Positions 1-8,178 of a stretch of DNA of 64,000 bases are shown here, piece by piece (the first letter of the stretch is position 1; every line of letters begins with the position of its first letter). The stretch covers positions 1 to 64,000 of the forward strand of contig CAZXJV010000002.1 of the NCBI GenBank assembly GCA_964641135.1, in the 5' to 3' direction. The position numbers and the translations under genes are program-made. The notes beneath the pieces were generated by a model. It was not told the origin of the DNA, made no database searches, and was given only the letters and a program-made list of their open reading frames with translations. Source of the stretch: Teretinema sp964641135 (GTDB taxonomy: Bacteria > Spirochaetota > Spirochaetia > Treponematales > Treponemataceae).

Positions 1-47
1 AACCGTTGTACCGCAAGGTACCGGGGGTTCGAATCCCCCTCTCTCCG
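1..47 (+). tRNA. tRNA-Ser, 3' part only
   Basis: This is the 3' portion of a tRNA cut by the window edge. It shows a long variable arm (GTACC-GCAA-GGTAC, 8-20), a T arm with a five-pair stem around TTCGAAT, and an acceptor strand ending CTCTCC plus discriminator G. The long variable arm with discriminator G points to serine rather than leucine. CCA is not encoded. The anticodon lies outside the window. Confidence 0.85.
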
Positions 48-99
48 TTGAGCCTTCAGCTTCGCTGGTTATAAGTTAAAAAAAGTAAAAGTGATATCT

Positions 100-186
100 G
101 GAGAGATGTCCGAGTGGTCGAAGGTGCACGCTTGGAAGGCGTGTGTGCTCGAGAGAGTACCGAGGGTTCGAATCCCTCTCTCTCCG
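100..186 (+). tRNA. tRNA-Ser(GGA)
   Basis: This is a complete class II tRNA of 87 nt. The acceptor GGAGAGA pairs with TCTCTCC, the anticodon stem CACGC/GCGTG encloses loop TTGGAAG with anticodon GGA (reads UCC/UCU), and there is a long variable arm and a canonical T arm with TTCGAAT. Discriminator G fits serine. CCA is not encoded. It lies 53 bases after the preceding tRNA-Ser and just ahead of the SRP RNA, so the three are probably co-transcribed. Confidence 0.95.
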
Positions 187-198
187 TACAGAAAGAAA

Positions 199-245
199 GA
201 CCGGCTAGCAGAGGGATTCGATCCGGAGTCCCCGCCGAGCCGGTC
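199..245 (+). other. structured spacer between tRNA-Ser and SRP RNA
   Basis: GACCGGCT (199-206) and AGCCGGTC (238-245) form a perfect 8-bp stem around a 31-nt interior that itself contains GGAT-TCG-ATCC. It is in neither the tRNA nor the SRP RNA core. It may be a processing element that separates the tRNA from the SRP RNA in a shared transcript; that role is inference. Confidence 0.45.
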
Positions 246-253
246 AAAGGGCA

Positions 254-380
254 AACCGTTTCGGATGGCCCAGGTCCTATGCAAGGCATGTGTACTGAAC
301 TCCGCCAGATCCGGAAGGAAGCAACGGCAGGTACGCTATGACTGTGCCGTAGTGTACCTGGGCCTCCCGAAACGGTTTTT
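254..380 (+). ncRNA. ffs: SRP RNA, small bacterial (4.5S) type
   Basis: This is the RNA scaffold of the signal recognition particle, which binds Ffh for co-translational targeting. The conserved domain IV is clear: GTCCTATG...TGAAC on one side and CCAGATCCGGAAGGAAGCA on the other, around 274-325. The long terminal helix is formed by AACCGTTTCGG (254-264) with CCGAAACGGTT (367-377), extended by GGCCCAGGT with ACCTGGGCC. The end of the helix runs into a T tract and doubles as the intrinsic terminator. No Alu domain is visible, so this is the short form. Ends are estimated from the helix. Confidence 0.93.
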
Positions 381-384
381 TTTT
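367..384 (+). terminator. SRP RNA terminator fused to the closing helix
   Basis: The 3' strand of the SRP RNA closing helix (367-377) is followed by a run of nine T (376-384). The Shine-Dalgarno sequence of the next gene (GGAGG, 385-389) begins at the very next base, so there is no separate intergenic promoter space. Confidence 0.8.
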
Positions 385-396
385 GGAGGAAACGAT

Positions 397-1590
397 ATGA
401 GAACTCTTGGTACCGTTGTTCGCGGCATCCGCACCCCTGTTATTCGGGGCGGAGATGATCTGGTTTCCCTTGTTGCCGACAGTGTTGTCTCGGCAGCACA
501 CAGTGCATCTTTTTCGTTCAACGATCGGGACATTGTTGCCGTAACTGAATCGGTAGTTGCCCGGGCCTACGGGAATTATGCCGGTGTTGACGCTATTGCC
601 GGCGATGTGCGTACCAAGTTTGCTGCCGATACCATCGGTGTTGTATTTCCCATCCTGTCGCGCAACCGTTTTGCGATCTGTCTGCGGGGAATTGCCCGCG
701 GCATGAAAAAAATCTATCTGCAGCTATCCTATCCGGCAGATGAGGTGGGAAACCACCTCTTTGACGAAGAACTCCTTGACGAAAAAGGCATCAATCCCTG
801 GAGCGATGTTCTGGATGAAGCGGCCTACCGCGAGGCATTCGGTTTTCAAAAGCATCCTTTTACCGGTGTTGACTACGTTGAGTACTATAGTTCCCTGATA
901 CGCGGGGAGGGCTGCGAGGTTGAGCTGGTGTTTGCGAACCGCTGCGAGGCCATCCTTGCTCATACCAAAGATGTTTTGGCCTGCGACATGCATACCCGGC
1001 ACAAAACACGCTCCCGGCTGGAAAAAGCAGGTGCCCGCCGGGTCCTGACCCTGGACGGCCTGATGAACGCCCCGGTTAACGGCTCCGGTTACAACGAGGA
1101 ATTCGGTCTGTTGGGTTCCAACAAGGCAACCGAGGAGTCCGTAAAACTCTTTCCCCGCGACTGCCAGCGTTTTGTGGACACCCTGCAGGCAGCTCTTGTT
1201 GAACGTACCGGCAAGCATATCGAGACCATGATTTATGGAGACGGCGCCTTCAAGGACCCCGTTGGAAAGATCTGGGAGCTTGCCGATCCGGTCGTTTCCC
1301 CTGCCTTTACCGCCGGACTTGCCGGTACACCGAACGAGGTCAAGCTCAAGTATCTTGCAGATAACGATTTTTCGGGCCTTTCCGGTGCCGCACTGACAGC
1401 TGCCATCAAGCACAGCATCCAGGGCAAGGAGGGCGACCTCAAGGGGGCCATGGCTTCCCAGGGGACAACTCCGCGTCAGCTCACAGACCTTATCGGCTCT
1501 TTGTGCGACCTGACCTCCGGATCAGGCGACAAGGGCACTCCGGTGGTTCTTGTTCAGGGCTACTTTGATAATTACGCCAGCGAAGAATAA
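397..1590 (+). CDS. coenzyme F420-0:L-glutamate ligase-like protein (CofE family)
   Basis: A 397-residue protein of the CofE/F420-gamma-glutamyl ligase family. In F420-producing organisms CofE adds glutamate to F420-0 with GTP. The opening segment with RTLGTVVRGIRTPVI and GDDLV, and the central block with NRCEAILAHTKDV and the acidic stretch ending MIYGDGAFKDP, are typical of the version found in spirochaetes and Firmicutes. I chose the ATG at 397 because GGAGG (385-389) sits 7 nt upstream; longer in-frame extensions run through the tRNA and SRP RNA and are not real. No other F420 biosynthesis gene is in the window, so the substrate is uncertain and another amino-acid ligation is possible. 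The radical SAM gene follows after 11 nt, probably in one transcript. Confidence 0.82.
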   Translation: MRTLGTVVRGIRTPVIRGGDDLVSLVADSVVSAAHSASFSFNDRDIVAVTESVVARAYGNYAGVDAIAGDVRTKFAADTIGVVFPILSRNRFAICLRGIARGMKKIYLQLSYPADEVGNHLFDEELLDEKGINPWSDVLDEAAYREAFGFQKHPFTGVDYVEYYSSLIRGEGCEVELVFANRCEAILAHTKDVLACDMHTRHKTRSRLEKAGARRVLTLDGLMNAPVNGSGYNEEFGLLGSNKATEESVKLFPRDCQRFVDTLQAALVERTGKHIETMIYGDGAFKDPVGKIWELADPVVSPAFTAGLAGTPNEVKLKYLADNDFSGLSGAALTAAIKHSIQGKEGDLKGAMASQGTTPRQLTDLIGSLCDLTSGSGDKGTPVVLVQGYFDNYASEE

Positions 1591-1601
1591 GAGCCGCCGC
1601 C

Positions 1602-3497
1602 ATGAAAATCCTGCTTGCCGGCGTTAACGCAAAATATGTGCATACCAATCTTGCTGTCCGCATACTTCGTGCGTTTTTGGAGCAGCGGTGTGTGCCGGTC
1701 CATTCCGGGGCGGTAACTGTTCAGATCGCCGAGTGGAATGTTAATGAACCTGTTTCTTCCATAGTTCGCGGCGTTCTGGAAAGCGGGGCAGAGGCGGTCT
1801 TTTTTTCGACCTATATCTGGAACCGCCGCGCGGTTTTAGACGCAGCGGACGCCCTGCGTGCAGTCCAGCCGGAGCTCATCATCGGTTTGGGAGGCCCCGA
1901 GGCCGCAAGTGTTCCCGAAACAACCCTCGGCGACTGCCCTGCAGCCGACCTCGTTATCACCGGCGAGGGGGAACTGACTTTAAGCGAAACCCTGGAGCGC
2001 CTCTGGGCTGTACGCAGCCACACGGCGGAAGGCCGCCTTCTTGCCCTTACCGGCGTCCCCGGACTGGTAATACGAGAGCGGGCAACGCAATGCCTCAGCC
2101 GGGCCGTCCCGCGTTCGCCCATCGAGGATCTGGACCTTGTTCCCTTTCCTTATGCCGGGGGCTTTGATTTTGATCCTGAAAACCGCATTGTCTATTACGA
2201 AACCAGCCGGGGCTGTCCCTTCTCCTGCGCCTATTGTCTTTCGGCGGTAGAACGGGGCGTGCGATGGTATCCGCTTGAGCGTGTGCTCGGCGAGGTGGAA
2301 TGGTTTCTCGAACGCCGCATACCTCTGGTCAAGCTGACCGACCGCACCTTTAATCTGGACGGGCCGCGTTCGCGGGCGGTGTGGGAGCGCATCCGTGATC
2401 GCTGGAACGGTGTTACCTGTTTCCATTTCGAGATTTCTGCAGCCCTTCTGGATGATGCCGATTTTGCGGTGCTTGAAACCCTGCCTGCCGGTGCAGTTCA
2501 GTTCGAGATCGGGATTCAGAGCACCAACCCCGCAACCCTTGCCGCGGTGTCGCGGACCGGCGATTTTGTAAGTCTTGCACAGCGCATCAGGCGTATACCG
2601 CGCACCATTCATACCCATGTGGATCTGATTGCCGGCCTGCCGCATGAGGGGCTTGAGTCCCTTGCCCTGTCGGTAAACCGGGTGTTCGCCCTGGGAGCGG
2701 ATATGCTGCAGCTGGGGTTTTTGAAGGTACTTCCCGGTGCGCCGATGGCTGCCATCGCCGCGGCCGATCCTGCCTGGCGGGTAACGCCTGCGCCGCCTTA
2801 TGAGGTGCTTGCCACCCCGGATCTTTCCTGGGAGGAGCTTCTCACGGTAAAGGATGTAGAGCAGGTGCTGGACAGCTGGTACAACTCCGGCCTGATGCGC
2901 GAAACACTGAGTTTTCTGGCCTGGCGTTCGCCGTTCTGCCTGCCGGGGCTGCCTGCAGCCTGGGAGGTCTTCCGCGGCCTTGCCGGCTGGATACGGCGCT
3001 GGTACCCCGACGGGCAGCTGTATCTGCCCCGGCGCATGCAGGACAGCTTTGCCTGTCTTGCCGCCTGGATTACCTCGGGTGAAGATGGCGCGCCGGCGGG
3101 GCCCGGGAGCAAAGCTGCTTTGGAGCGGCTCAGGCTGGATTACCTCTTGCAAGCAAAACCCGGGACCTTTCCTGCCTGGTATGAACGGCGCTACGACAAA
3201 ACCGCCCATCAGCGGGCCCTCGAGGTTTGCGCTGTGGCCGCTGAGAGCGCGGCACCAGCTGTTGATGGCGGTTCTGCAGCCGCCGCATCCGGTTCAGCGG
3301 GCAGTTCCCGGGCGCCCTCCCGGCGGGTGTTGTATGCTGCAAGTGAATGGGACAGCTTTGATTTTTCGCTCGGCCCTGTCCCCCTTGTATTGTCCCGCGG
3401 TGATTCCCCTGAAACCTCTGCCGCACGCATGAGCGGCGGTCTTCTTGTTCGGTATGGTCCCCGCGGCGTCCCGGCGCGGGTGGTCTGGTCTGATTAA
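1602..3497 (+). CDS. B12-binding domain radical SAM protein (DUF4080 type)
   Basis: A 631-residue protein. Residues 1-130 look like a cobalamin-binding Rossmann domain (MKILLAGVNAKYVHTN start, GLGGPEAA, GEGE loop). A radical SAM TIM barrel follows, with the CxxxCxxC cluster motif in SRGCPFSCAYCLS at about residue 205, which binds a 4Fe-4S cluster and SAM. A long C-terminal region matches the DUF4080 arrangement. The family belongs to the B12-dependent class E radical SAM enzymes, mostly methyltransferases, but the substrate is unknown. The C-terminal 60 residues are Ala/Ser-rich and probably disordered. It starts 11 nt after the CofE-like gene. Confidence 0.88.
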   Translation: MKILLAGVNAKYVHTNLAVRILRAFLEQRCVPVHSGAVTVQIAEWNVNEPVSSIVRGVLESGAEAVFFSTYIWNRRAVLDAADALRAVQPELIIGLGGPEAASVPETTLGDCPAADLVITGEGELTLSETLERLWAVRSHTAEGRLLALTGVPGLVIRERATQCLSRAVPRSPIEDLDLVPFPYAGGFDFDPENRIVYYETSRGCPFSCAYCLSAVERGVRWYPLERVLGEVEWFLERRIPLVKLTDRTFNLDGPRSRAVWERIRDRWNGVTCFHFEISAALLDDADFAVLETLPAGAVQFEIGIQSTNPATLAAVSRTGDFVSLAQRIRRIPRTIHTHVDLIAGLPHEGLESLALSVNRVFALGADMLQLGFLKVLPGAPMAAIAAADPAWRVTPAPPYEVLATPDLSWEELLTVKDVEQVLDSWYNSGLMRETLSFLAWRSPFCLPGLPAAWEVFRGLAGWIRRWYPDGQLYLPRRMQDSFACLAAWITSGEDGAPAGPGSKAALERLRLDYLLQAKPGTFPAWYERRYDKTAHQRALEVCAVAAESAAPAVDGGSAAAASGSAGSSRAPSRRVLYAASEWDSFDFSLGPVPLVLSRGDSPETSAARMSGGLLVRYGPRGVPARVVWSD

Positions 3498-3546
3498 TGC
3501 TATATGGAGCCAAGTTCAAAAGTCGGTTGCTTGTGAAAGTGCCTAT

Positions 3547-3610
3547 ATGTAAAAACATATACTGTTTTTACATTTTATATGTTGACTGCTGCATTTTTTC
3601 ACACTAGCAT
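3547..3610 (+). promoter_or_regulatory. vapBC promoter and palindromic operator
   Basis: A perfect inverted repeat, ATGTAAAAAC (3547-3556) and GTTTTTACAT (3564-3573), separated by 7 nt, lies just upstream of a promoter TTGACT (3582-3587), 17 nt, TAGCAT (3605-3610). Type II antitoxins with a ribbon-helix-helix fold normally repress their own operon through such repeats. The predicted transcription start falls on or next to the ATG at 3617, implying a leaderless mRNA. Confidence 0.6.
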
Positions 3611-3616
3611 ATGTGT

Positions 3617-3874
3617 ATGAGAACAACTCTTATTCTTGAAGATGAAACAATGATACAGCTCAAGGAAATGGCGGTGCGTGATTCCAGAACCCTCACCGAG
3701 GTTGTTGCCGAGACACTTGCCCGTGGTCTGGGGCGCAGGGATGTCCGTTCAGCACAGCCGTGGACCTGCCTTTCTTATGACATGGGCGGCGGTTTTGACT
3801 ACGTCCGGGCCTGGGACCGGATTAACGAGCTGGAAGCTGCTGCGGTTGCAGAAAAAATGGATCTGCGTAAATGA
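3617..3874 (+). CDS. vapB: VapB-type antitoxin, ribbon-helix-helix
   Basis: An 85-residue protein opening MRTTLILEDETM, then a helical segment with LTEVVAETLARGL. The start is the usual beta strand plus two helices of a ribbon-helix-helix DNA-binding domain. The C-terminal half, with two Trp residues, is likely the arm that wraps and blocks the toxin. An ATG two codons upstream (3611) is possible, but neither has a ribosome-binding site, and the -10 box ends at 3610, so a leaderless start at 3617 is favoured. Its stop overlaps the toxin start (ATGA), so translation is coupled. Confidence 0.85.
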   Translation: MRTTLILEDETMIQLKEMAVRDSRTLTEVVAETLARGLGRRDVRSAQPWTCLSYDMGGGFDYVRAWDRINELEAAAVAEKMDLRK

Positions 3875-4299
3875 TTATTCCCGATCTCAATATACTTTTG
3901 TACGCGGTTGATTCCTCCTCTCCCCGTAATCGCGAGGCAACAGGCTGGCTCCAGGAGGCAGTGAATTCGGGTAAAGAGCTCATCGGTATACCCTGGGTTG
4001 TGCATCTTGGATTTCTGCGGTTAACAACCAATCCCCGGGTCTTTACCCGTCCCTTGACTGTGGAGGCAGCAACTGCCTGGCTTGAATCGCTGGAAGAACA
4101 TCCCTCGGTGCGAATGTTGAACCCGGGCGACTCCCATCCGGGAATCCTGCGCCATCTGCTTTTGATGCTGGGAACCGGTGCCAACCTGGTAACCGATGCC
4201 CACCTTGCTGCCCTGGCCCTTGAGCACAACGCCACCCTTGCAACCGGCGACCGCGATTTTTCCCGCTTCCAGGGGCTTAAAACGGTATTTGTGTTTTAG
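3871..4299 (+). CDS. vapC: VapC-type PIN-domain ribonuclease toxin
   Basis: A 142-residue PIN-domain protein, the usual length for VapC. The acidic residues that bind Mg2+ are in place: Asp in MIIPDLNILLYA near the N-terminus, Asp in NLVTDAHLAALA, and Asp in ATGDRDFSRF. VapC toxins cleave specific RNAs, often initiator tRNA or 23S rRNA; the target here cannot be read from sequence. It overlaps the antitoxin gene by 4 bp. The next gene follows after 81 nt and looks unrelated. Confidence 0.9.
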   Translation: MIIPDLNILLYAVDSSSPRNREATGWLQEAVNSGKELIGIPWVVHLGFLRLTTNPRVFTRPLTVEAATAWLESLEEHPSVRMLNPGDSHPGILRHLLLMLGTGANLVTDAHLAALALEHNATLATGDRDFSRFQGLKTVFVF

Positions 4300-4368
4300 A
4301 TCAAGGACAGCATAACGAGCTTTTTTTATCTTTTTTTCGTTTTCTCTCCAAAAACGCCAAACATGCAC

Positions 4369-4374
4369 TAGAAT
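4369..4374 (+). promoter_or_regulatory. candidate -10 box of the chemotaxis receptor gene
   Basis: TAGAAT ends exactly 6 nt before the ATG at 4381. No convincing -35 and no ribosome-binding site are visible, so a leaderless transcript is possible. The layout matches vapB, rsmI and the 16666 lipoprotein gene. Confidence 0.35.
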
Positions 4375-4380
4375 ATAGAT

Positions 4381-6201
4381 ATGCGCAATCCCTTCAACTC
4401 ACTGCGTTTCAGGTTTGTCCTGTTCGCTTCCGTATTTATTCTTGGCATGAGCGTTACTGTTACCCTGATAACCATAAACACGCTTGTTGAAACCGCTACC
4501 AGTGTATTTGCCCGGACAGCACTGCCGCAGGCCCGCCGGATTGCGGAGCACATTGAACCCGCCCGGTATCAGGAGCTGGTGCGTTCCCTGGATGAGTCTC
4601 ATCCGTACTACGAAGAACTGCGTGTATGGATGCTGGAAGAAAAAAAACAAAGCGGCAGTCACTTTTTGTATACTATGAGCCGCTCAGCAGACGGTGTGTG
4701 GAGATATATTGTTGACGGCAGCGCACCGCCCGACAGTGAACTGTTTTCTGCCCTTGGAGATGAAGAAGATATAAGCGATTTTGGCCCGAGCTTTCTGGAT
4801 GCCTTTGAAAACACCAGGGAGACCTGGTCTTCCCTGGAGTATCAGGAACAGTGGGGCTGGCTTATCTCGGTCTATGTTCCGGTGAAGGATTCGGCCGGCC
4901 GGGTTATTGGTATTGTTGGTTCCGATTTTGACGCCTCCGGGCTACGTCATCAGATGCAGGTATTTACCCGCCGCCAGATTGTATGGGGAGCAGTCGCCCT
5001 GGCTGCGGGTATTGCAATGGTACTGTTTCTTTCAACCATCATCTTTGCTCCCATCCGCCGGATAAGCGAACCGCTTTCTGTCATGGCTGCCGGTGCCGGG
5101 GATCTGACCATGCAGATACCGGTGCATGGTCATAATGAAATATGTGAACTCGCCGACAATTTTAACGCCTTTGTCCGCTCGCTGCGGGTAATTGTAGGAG
5201 GCATCCGGCATCAGGTAGATTCTCTGACCGCAACGGGTTCCGGCCTTGCGGATGACGCGGTGGAGGCCTCCAACCAGCTGGGCGCCCTTCTCGGGGCAGT
5301 TGATCAGATAAATGAACTGACAGTCAACCAGGATGCCCGTACTGCCGGTACAATGGAAGCAATAGGCCTTTTGCAGGCCAATATCCGTCGCCTTGAATCA
5401 GAGATACAGTCTCAAACATCCGCGCTGTCCCAGTCGTTTGCCGCCATTGAAGAAAAGACGGCAAATATTGAGTCTGTCAACACCATCATAGGAAGGGTGA
5501 GCGAACAGTACGGGCAGCTTGTTGCCGATGCCGAAAGCGGCAGGCAGCTGCAGGAAGATGTAGCCGCCCGCATTGCCGATATCCGGCTTCATTCGGAAGG
5601 TCTTTCCGAGGCAAATGCCCTTATTCAGACTATCGCCGATCAAACCAACCTTTTGGCCATGAACGCCGCGATCGAAGCTGCTCATGCCGGGGACGCAGGG
5701 CGCGGTTTCGCGGTGGTTGCCGATGAAATACGCAAGCTTGCTGCCACCTCCCTTGAACAGTCTCATTCCATCCGCAAGCAGCTGGACGGCATCACTATAG
5801 GTATTAGCGAGATTGTTGATGCCTCTGACCATTCACTGGAAGGGTTTTCGCATATCTTTTCACGGGTGGGTCAGCTGGAAACCCTTGTTTTGGAGCTGCA
5901 GCGGGCCATGGACGAGCAGAGTACCGGATCTCGCGAAATAAATGCCAGCATGTCCGCCATCCATGAGAGCAGCGGCCAGATCACCGGCAGTACCGGTAAA
6001 ATCCGCTCTGAAAGCATAGAAGCCTTCAACAGTGTTGCCGAGCTCAGGCGTAGCGCAGCGTCTATCCGGGATCAGGCTGAGGATGTACGTCTCAAGGCAG
6101 ACGCAATACGGCGCATCGCCGCCGGTGTAAACGACGCTGCCGAGCGAAATCAGGTTGATATCGGTGCCGTCGCTGAAAGCCTTGCACGCTTCATGGTGTA
6201 G
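4381..6201 (+). CDS. methyl-accepting chemotaxis protein
   Basis: A 606-residue transmembrane chemoreceptor. TM1 spans about 13-33 and TM2 about 200-223, enclosing an extracytoplasmic sensor of about 165 residues that resembles a Cache-type domain (includes GIVGSDFDASGL before TM2). A HAMP domain follows TM2 (IRRISEPL, about 222-275). The cytoplasmic coiled-coil hairpin has the conserved tip DQTNLLAMNAAIEAAHAG at about 421-437 followed by GRGFAVVADEIRKLA, which contacts CheA and CheW. The ligand is unknown. It appears to be transcribed alone. Confidence 0.95.
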   Translation: MRNPFNSLRFRFVLFASVFILGMSVTVTLITINTLVETATSVFARTALPQARRIAEHIEPARYQELVRSLDESHPYYEELRVWMLEEKKQSGSHFLYTMSRSADGVWRYIVDGSAPPDSELFSALGDEEDISDFGPSFLDAFENTRETWSSLEYQEQWGWLISVYVPVKDSAGRVIGIVGSDFDASGLRHQMQVFTRRQIVWGAVALAAGIAMVLFLSTIIFAPIRRISEPLSVMAAGAGDLTMQIPVHGHNEICELADNFNAFVRSLRVIVGGIRHQVDSLTATGSGLADDAVEASNQLGALLGAVDQINELTVNQDARTAGTMEAIGLLQANIRRLESEIQSQTSALSQSFAAIEEKTANIESVNTIIGRVSEQYGQLVADAESGRQLQEDVAARIADIRLHSEGLSEANALIQTIADQTNLLAMNAAIEAAHAGDAGRGFAVVADEIRKLAATSLEQSHSIRKQLDGITIGISEIVDASDHSLEGFSHIFSRVGQLETLVLELQRAMDEQSTGSREINASMSAIHESSGQITGSTGKIRSESIEAFNSVAELRRSAASIRDQAEDVRLKADAIRRIAAGVNDAAERNQVDIGAVAESLARFMV

Positions 6202-6252
6202 TGCTTCATTACGCACCAAACAGCCCGGCATCCTGAAAACGTACTTTCTGTA

Positions 6253-6281
6253 CTGACATATTTTACCTCCTGCAATATACT
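6253..6281 (+). promoter_or_regulatory. promoter of the 6.3-11.2 kb operon
   Basis: CTGACA (6253-6258), 17 nt, TATACT (6276-6281) is a good sigma-70-type promoter, five of six matches in each box. GTAC-TTTCT-GTAC (6241 region) overlaps the approach to the -35 box and could be an operator. GGGGT-ATAA-ACCCC just after the -10 forms a small hairpin at the start of the leader. Confidence 0.6.
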
Positions 6282-6313
6282 GTGGGGTATAAACCCCTGT
6301 GCGGAGGTTCTCC

Positions 6314-7309
6314 ATGTCAGCTTACACTGTTCTGGCCGGATCAAACCGGGTCCGGCGCTCAATCATGATAGCCGTTACCTTGCTGCTGTACGGCATGGCC
6401 GGTGCCGCAGCCGAGGTTGTGTATTTTCAGTTATCGGCCGACCAGGGCTTCCCCATGGTTGGCGCTTCTTCCCGTCTGCAGGACCCCCGGGAACGGATCA
6501 GTTATCACGAGTACAATCTTTTTGACCGCTCCATCGATACTGCCTGGGTCGAAGGCGTCGAAGGACAGGGAATCGGCGAGCGGGTGTGGTTTTCTGTCGA
6601 GCCTTATATTCAGGCCCTTCAGATCATCAACGGGTATGCCCAGACAGCAACCCTGCATGCGTTTAATTCGCGCGTCCGTGAACTCAAGCTGAGCCTGTGG
6701 GCTACGGCCAGCCATGAAATGATGATCAACGAAATCGGACCAGTTGCGGAGGGCATCCTTGTTCAGGATCTGGGAATTCTGACTCTTCTGGATACCAGGA
6801 CGATGCAGACGCTTCCTCTGTCAATCGACTGGGGCCGCGCAGAACAGGCTTTGAGGTCGTTCATTGAAACCCTTCCGCTTCCCCCGCACGGTTTTGACCT
6901 GTATCCCGGCTATCTGATAGTCTGTGAAATCGTTTCTGTGTATCCGGGTTCGCGTTACCAGGACACCTGTATTGCCGAAATCAGCTGGACGGTCAAACCC
7001 GAACAAGCCGGCCCCGGCGGAATCAGGCGAAGCGATCTGGGCGGGCAGTGGGTTTCTTCTGTCGGTACACCCCGCAAAAGCATCATTTTTAACTGGGGCC
7101 CCTTTGCCGGGGATCAGGAGTATTATATCCATGGCCCGGATAGTGAGCTGCTTGACACCGGTTCCTGGTCGCTGGGGCCCGGCGGACTTATCATGGAGTC
7201 TGACGGACGCGGAATGATACAGCAGTGGCCTTCTGTCAGAATCTCTTCGGACAGTCTCATCCTTTCCGGCGATGGCAAAGAAGAGATATTCAACAGGGTG
7301 CGTTATTGA
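6314..7309 (+). CDS. exported protein with discoidin-like (NADase-type glycan-binding) domain
   Basis: A 331-residue protein. The ATG at 6314 is chosen over a GTG at 6299 because CGGAGG (6302-6307) sits 6 nt before it. The N-terminus has a hydrophobic export signal (IMIAVTLLLYGMAGAAA). After it comes a segment with YNLFDRSIDTAWVEG, GIGERVWF and INGYAQ followed by FNSRVRELKL, the pattern of the NADase-type glycan-binding/discoidin-like domain found in exported bacterial proteins. The C-terminal part is beta-rich and unrecognised. It overlaps the next gene by 1 bp and heads the operon. The sugar-binding role is inferred from the pattern. Confidence 0.7.
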   Translation: MSAYTVLAGSNRVRRSIMIAVTLLLYGMAGAAAEVVYFQLSADQGFPMVGASSRLQDPRERISYHEYNLFDRSIDTAWVEGVEGQGIGERVWFSVEPYIQALQIINGYAQTATLHAFNSRVRELKLSLWATASHEMMINEIGPVAEGILVQDLGILTLLDTRTMQTLPLSIDWGRAEQALRSFIETLPLPPHGFDLYPGYLIVCEIVSVYPGSRYQDTCIAEISWTVKPEQAGPGGIRRSDLGGQWVSSVGTPRKSIIFNWGPFAGDQEYYIHGPDSELLDTGSWSLGPGGLIMESDGRGMIQQWPSVRISSDSLILSGDGKEEIFNRVRY

Positions 7310-8178
7310 TGAATCTTTCAGGCGAAAAACCGCATAAAAACGACCGTCCCCGCGCAGCCCTGTTGTATGACTTTGATAAAACCCTGTGTCCCCGGGATAT
7401 GCAGGAATACAGTTTTATCCCCGGTCTGGGCATCACTCCCCAGGCCTTCTGGAGCGAGGCGGGCAAACTTTCCTCTGCCGGTATGGACAGCATTCTTGCC
7501 TATATGTACCTGATGCTTAAAAAGGCCCGAGAGGCTGACCGCCCCATCCGACGTGAAAACTTTGTAGAATTGGGGCAGCATATCGATTTTTTCCCGGGTG
7601 TTACCGACTGGTTTACCCGCATGACTGCCTACGGCAGTGAGCGGGGACTTGAAGTTGAACATTACATTATTTCCTCCGGGTTGCGTGAAATTATAGAAGG
7701 CTCGGCTATCGGGAAGGCTTTTAGAAAGATCTACGCCTGCGAGTTCCATTACGACGCCAGCGGTGTTGCAGACTGGCCTCTGGTCTCGGTCAACTACACA
7801 ACAAAGACTCAGTTCCTGTTCCGCATCAACAAGGGTGTGCTGGATCAAAGCGATGATGCATCCCTTAACCGCTGGGTTCCCGAGGAGGACAGGCCCGTTC
7901 CCTTCCGGAACATGGTCTACCTTGGCGACGGGTTAACCGATGTGCCGTGCATGAAGCTGGTTAAATCCCATGGCGGCCGGTCCATAGCGGTGTACCAGCG
8001 CGGCAGGAAGGCGGCTGTTTCCGATCTGCTGCGTCATGACCGGGTAGATTTTCTGGCTCTTGCCAATTATTCTGACGGTTCCGAGCTGGATTCGCTGGTT
8101 CGCGGCATTATTGATGATATTGCAGTTCGTTCTGTACTGGACGCCGAGCACCGGCGCCAGGTAAAAAATCTTGGATAA
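7309..8178 (+). CDS. HAD-superfamily phosphatase
   Basis: A 289-residue HAD hydrolase. Motif I is LLYDFDKTLCP (nucleophile and acid Asp), motif II is IISSGLREII, and motif IV is YLGDGLTDVPCM. The helical insertion after motif I fits a C1 cap as in phosphoserine phosphatase-like enzymes. The start codon ATG at 7309 overlaps the TGA of the upstream gene by one base, so translation is coupled. No signal peptide, so it is cytoplasmic. Substrate unknown. Confidence 0.88.
   Translation: MNLSGEKPHKNDRPRAALLYDFDKTLCPRDMQEYSFIPGLGITPQAFWSEAGKLSSAGMDSILAYMYLMLKKAREADRPIRRENFVELGQHIDFFPGVTDWFTRMTAYGSERGLEVEHYIISSGLREIIEGSAIGKAFRKIYACEFHYDASGVADWPLVSVNYTTKTQFLFRINKGVLDQSDDASLNRWVPEEDRPVPFRNMVYLGDGLTDVPCMKLVKSHGGRSIAVYQRGRKAAVSDLLRHDRVDFLALANYSDGSELDSLVRGIIDDIAVRSVLDAEHRRQVKNLG

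Noticed and set aside
91..396. In-frame upstream extension of the CofE-like gene
   Set aside because: It reads through tRNA-Ser and the SRP RNA; the real start is the ATG at 397 with GGAGG upstream.
1980..3209. Long open frame of 409 codons on the minus strand inside the radical SAM gene
   Set aside because: It is an antisense shadow of a GC-rich gene: no family signature, low-complexity composition, and the plus-strand frame has clear radical SAM motifs.
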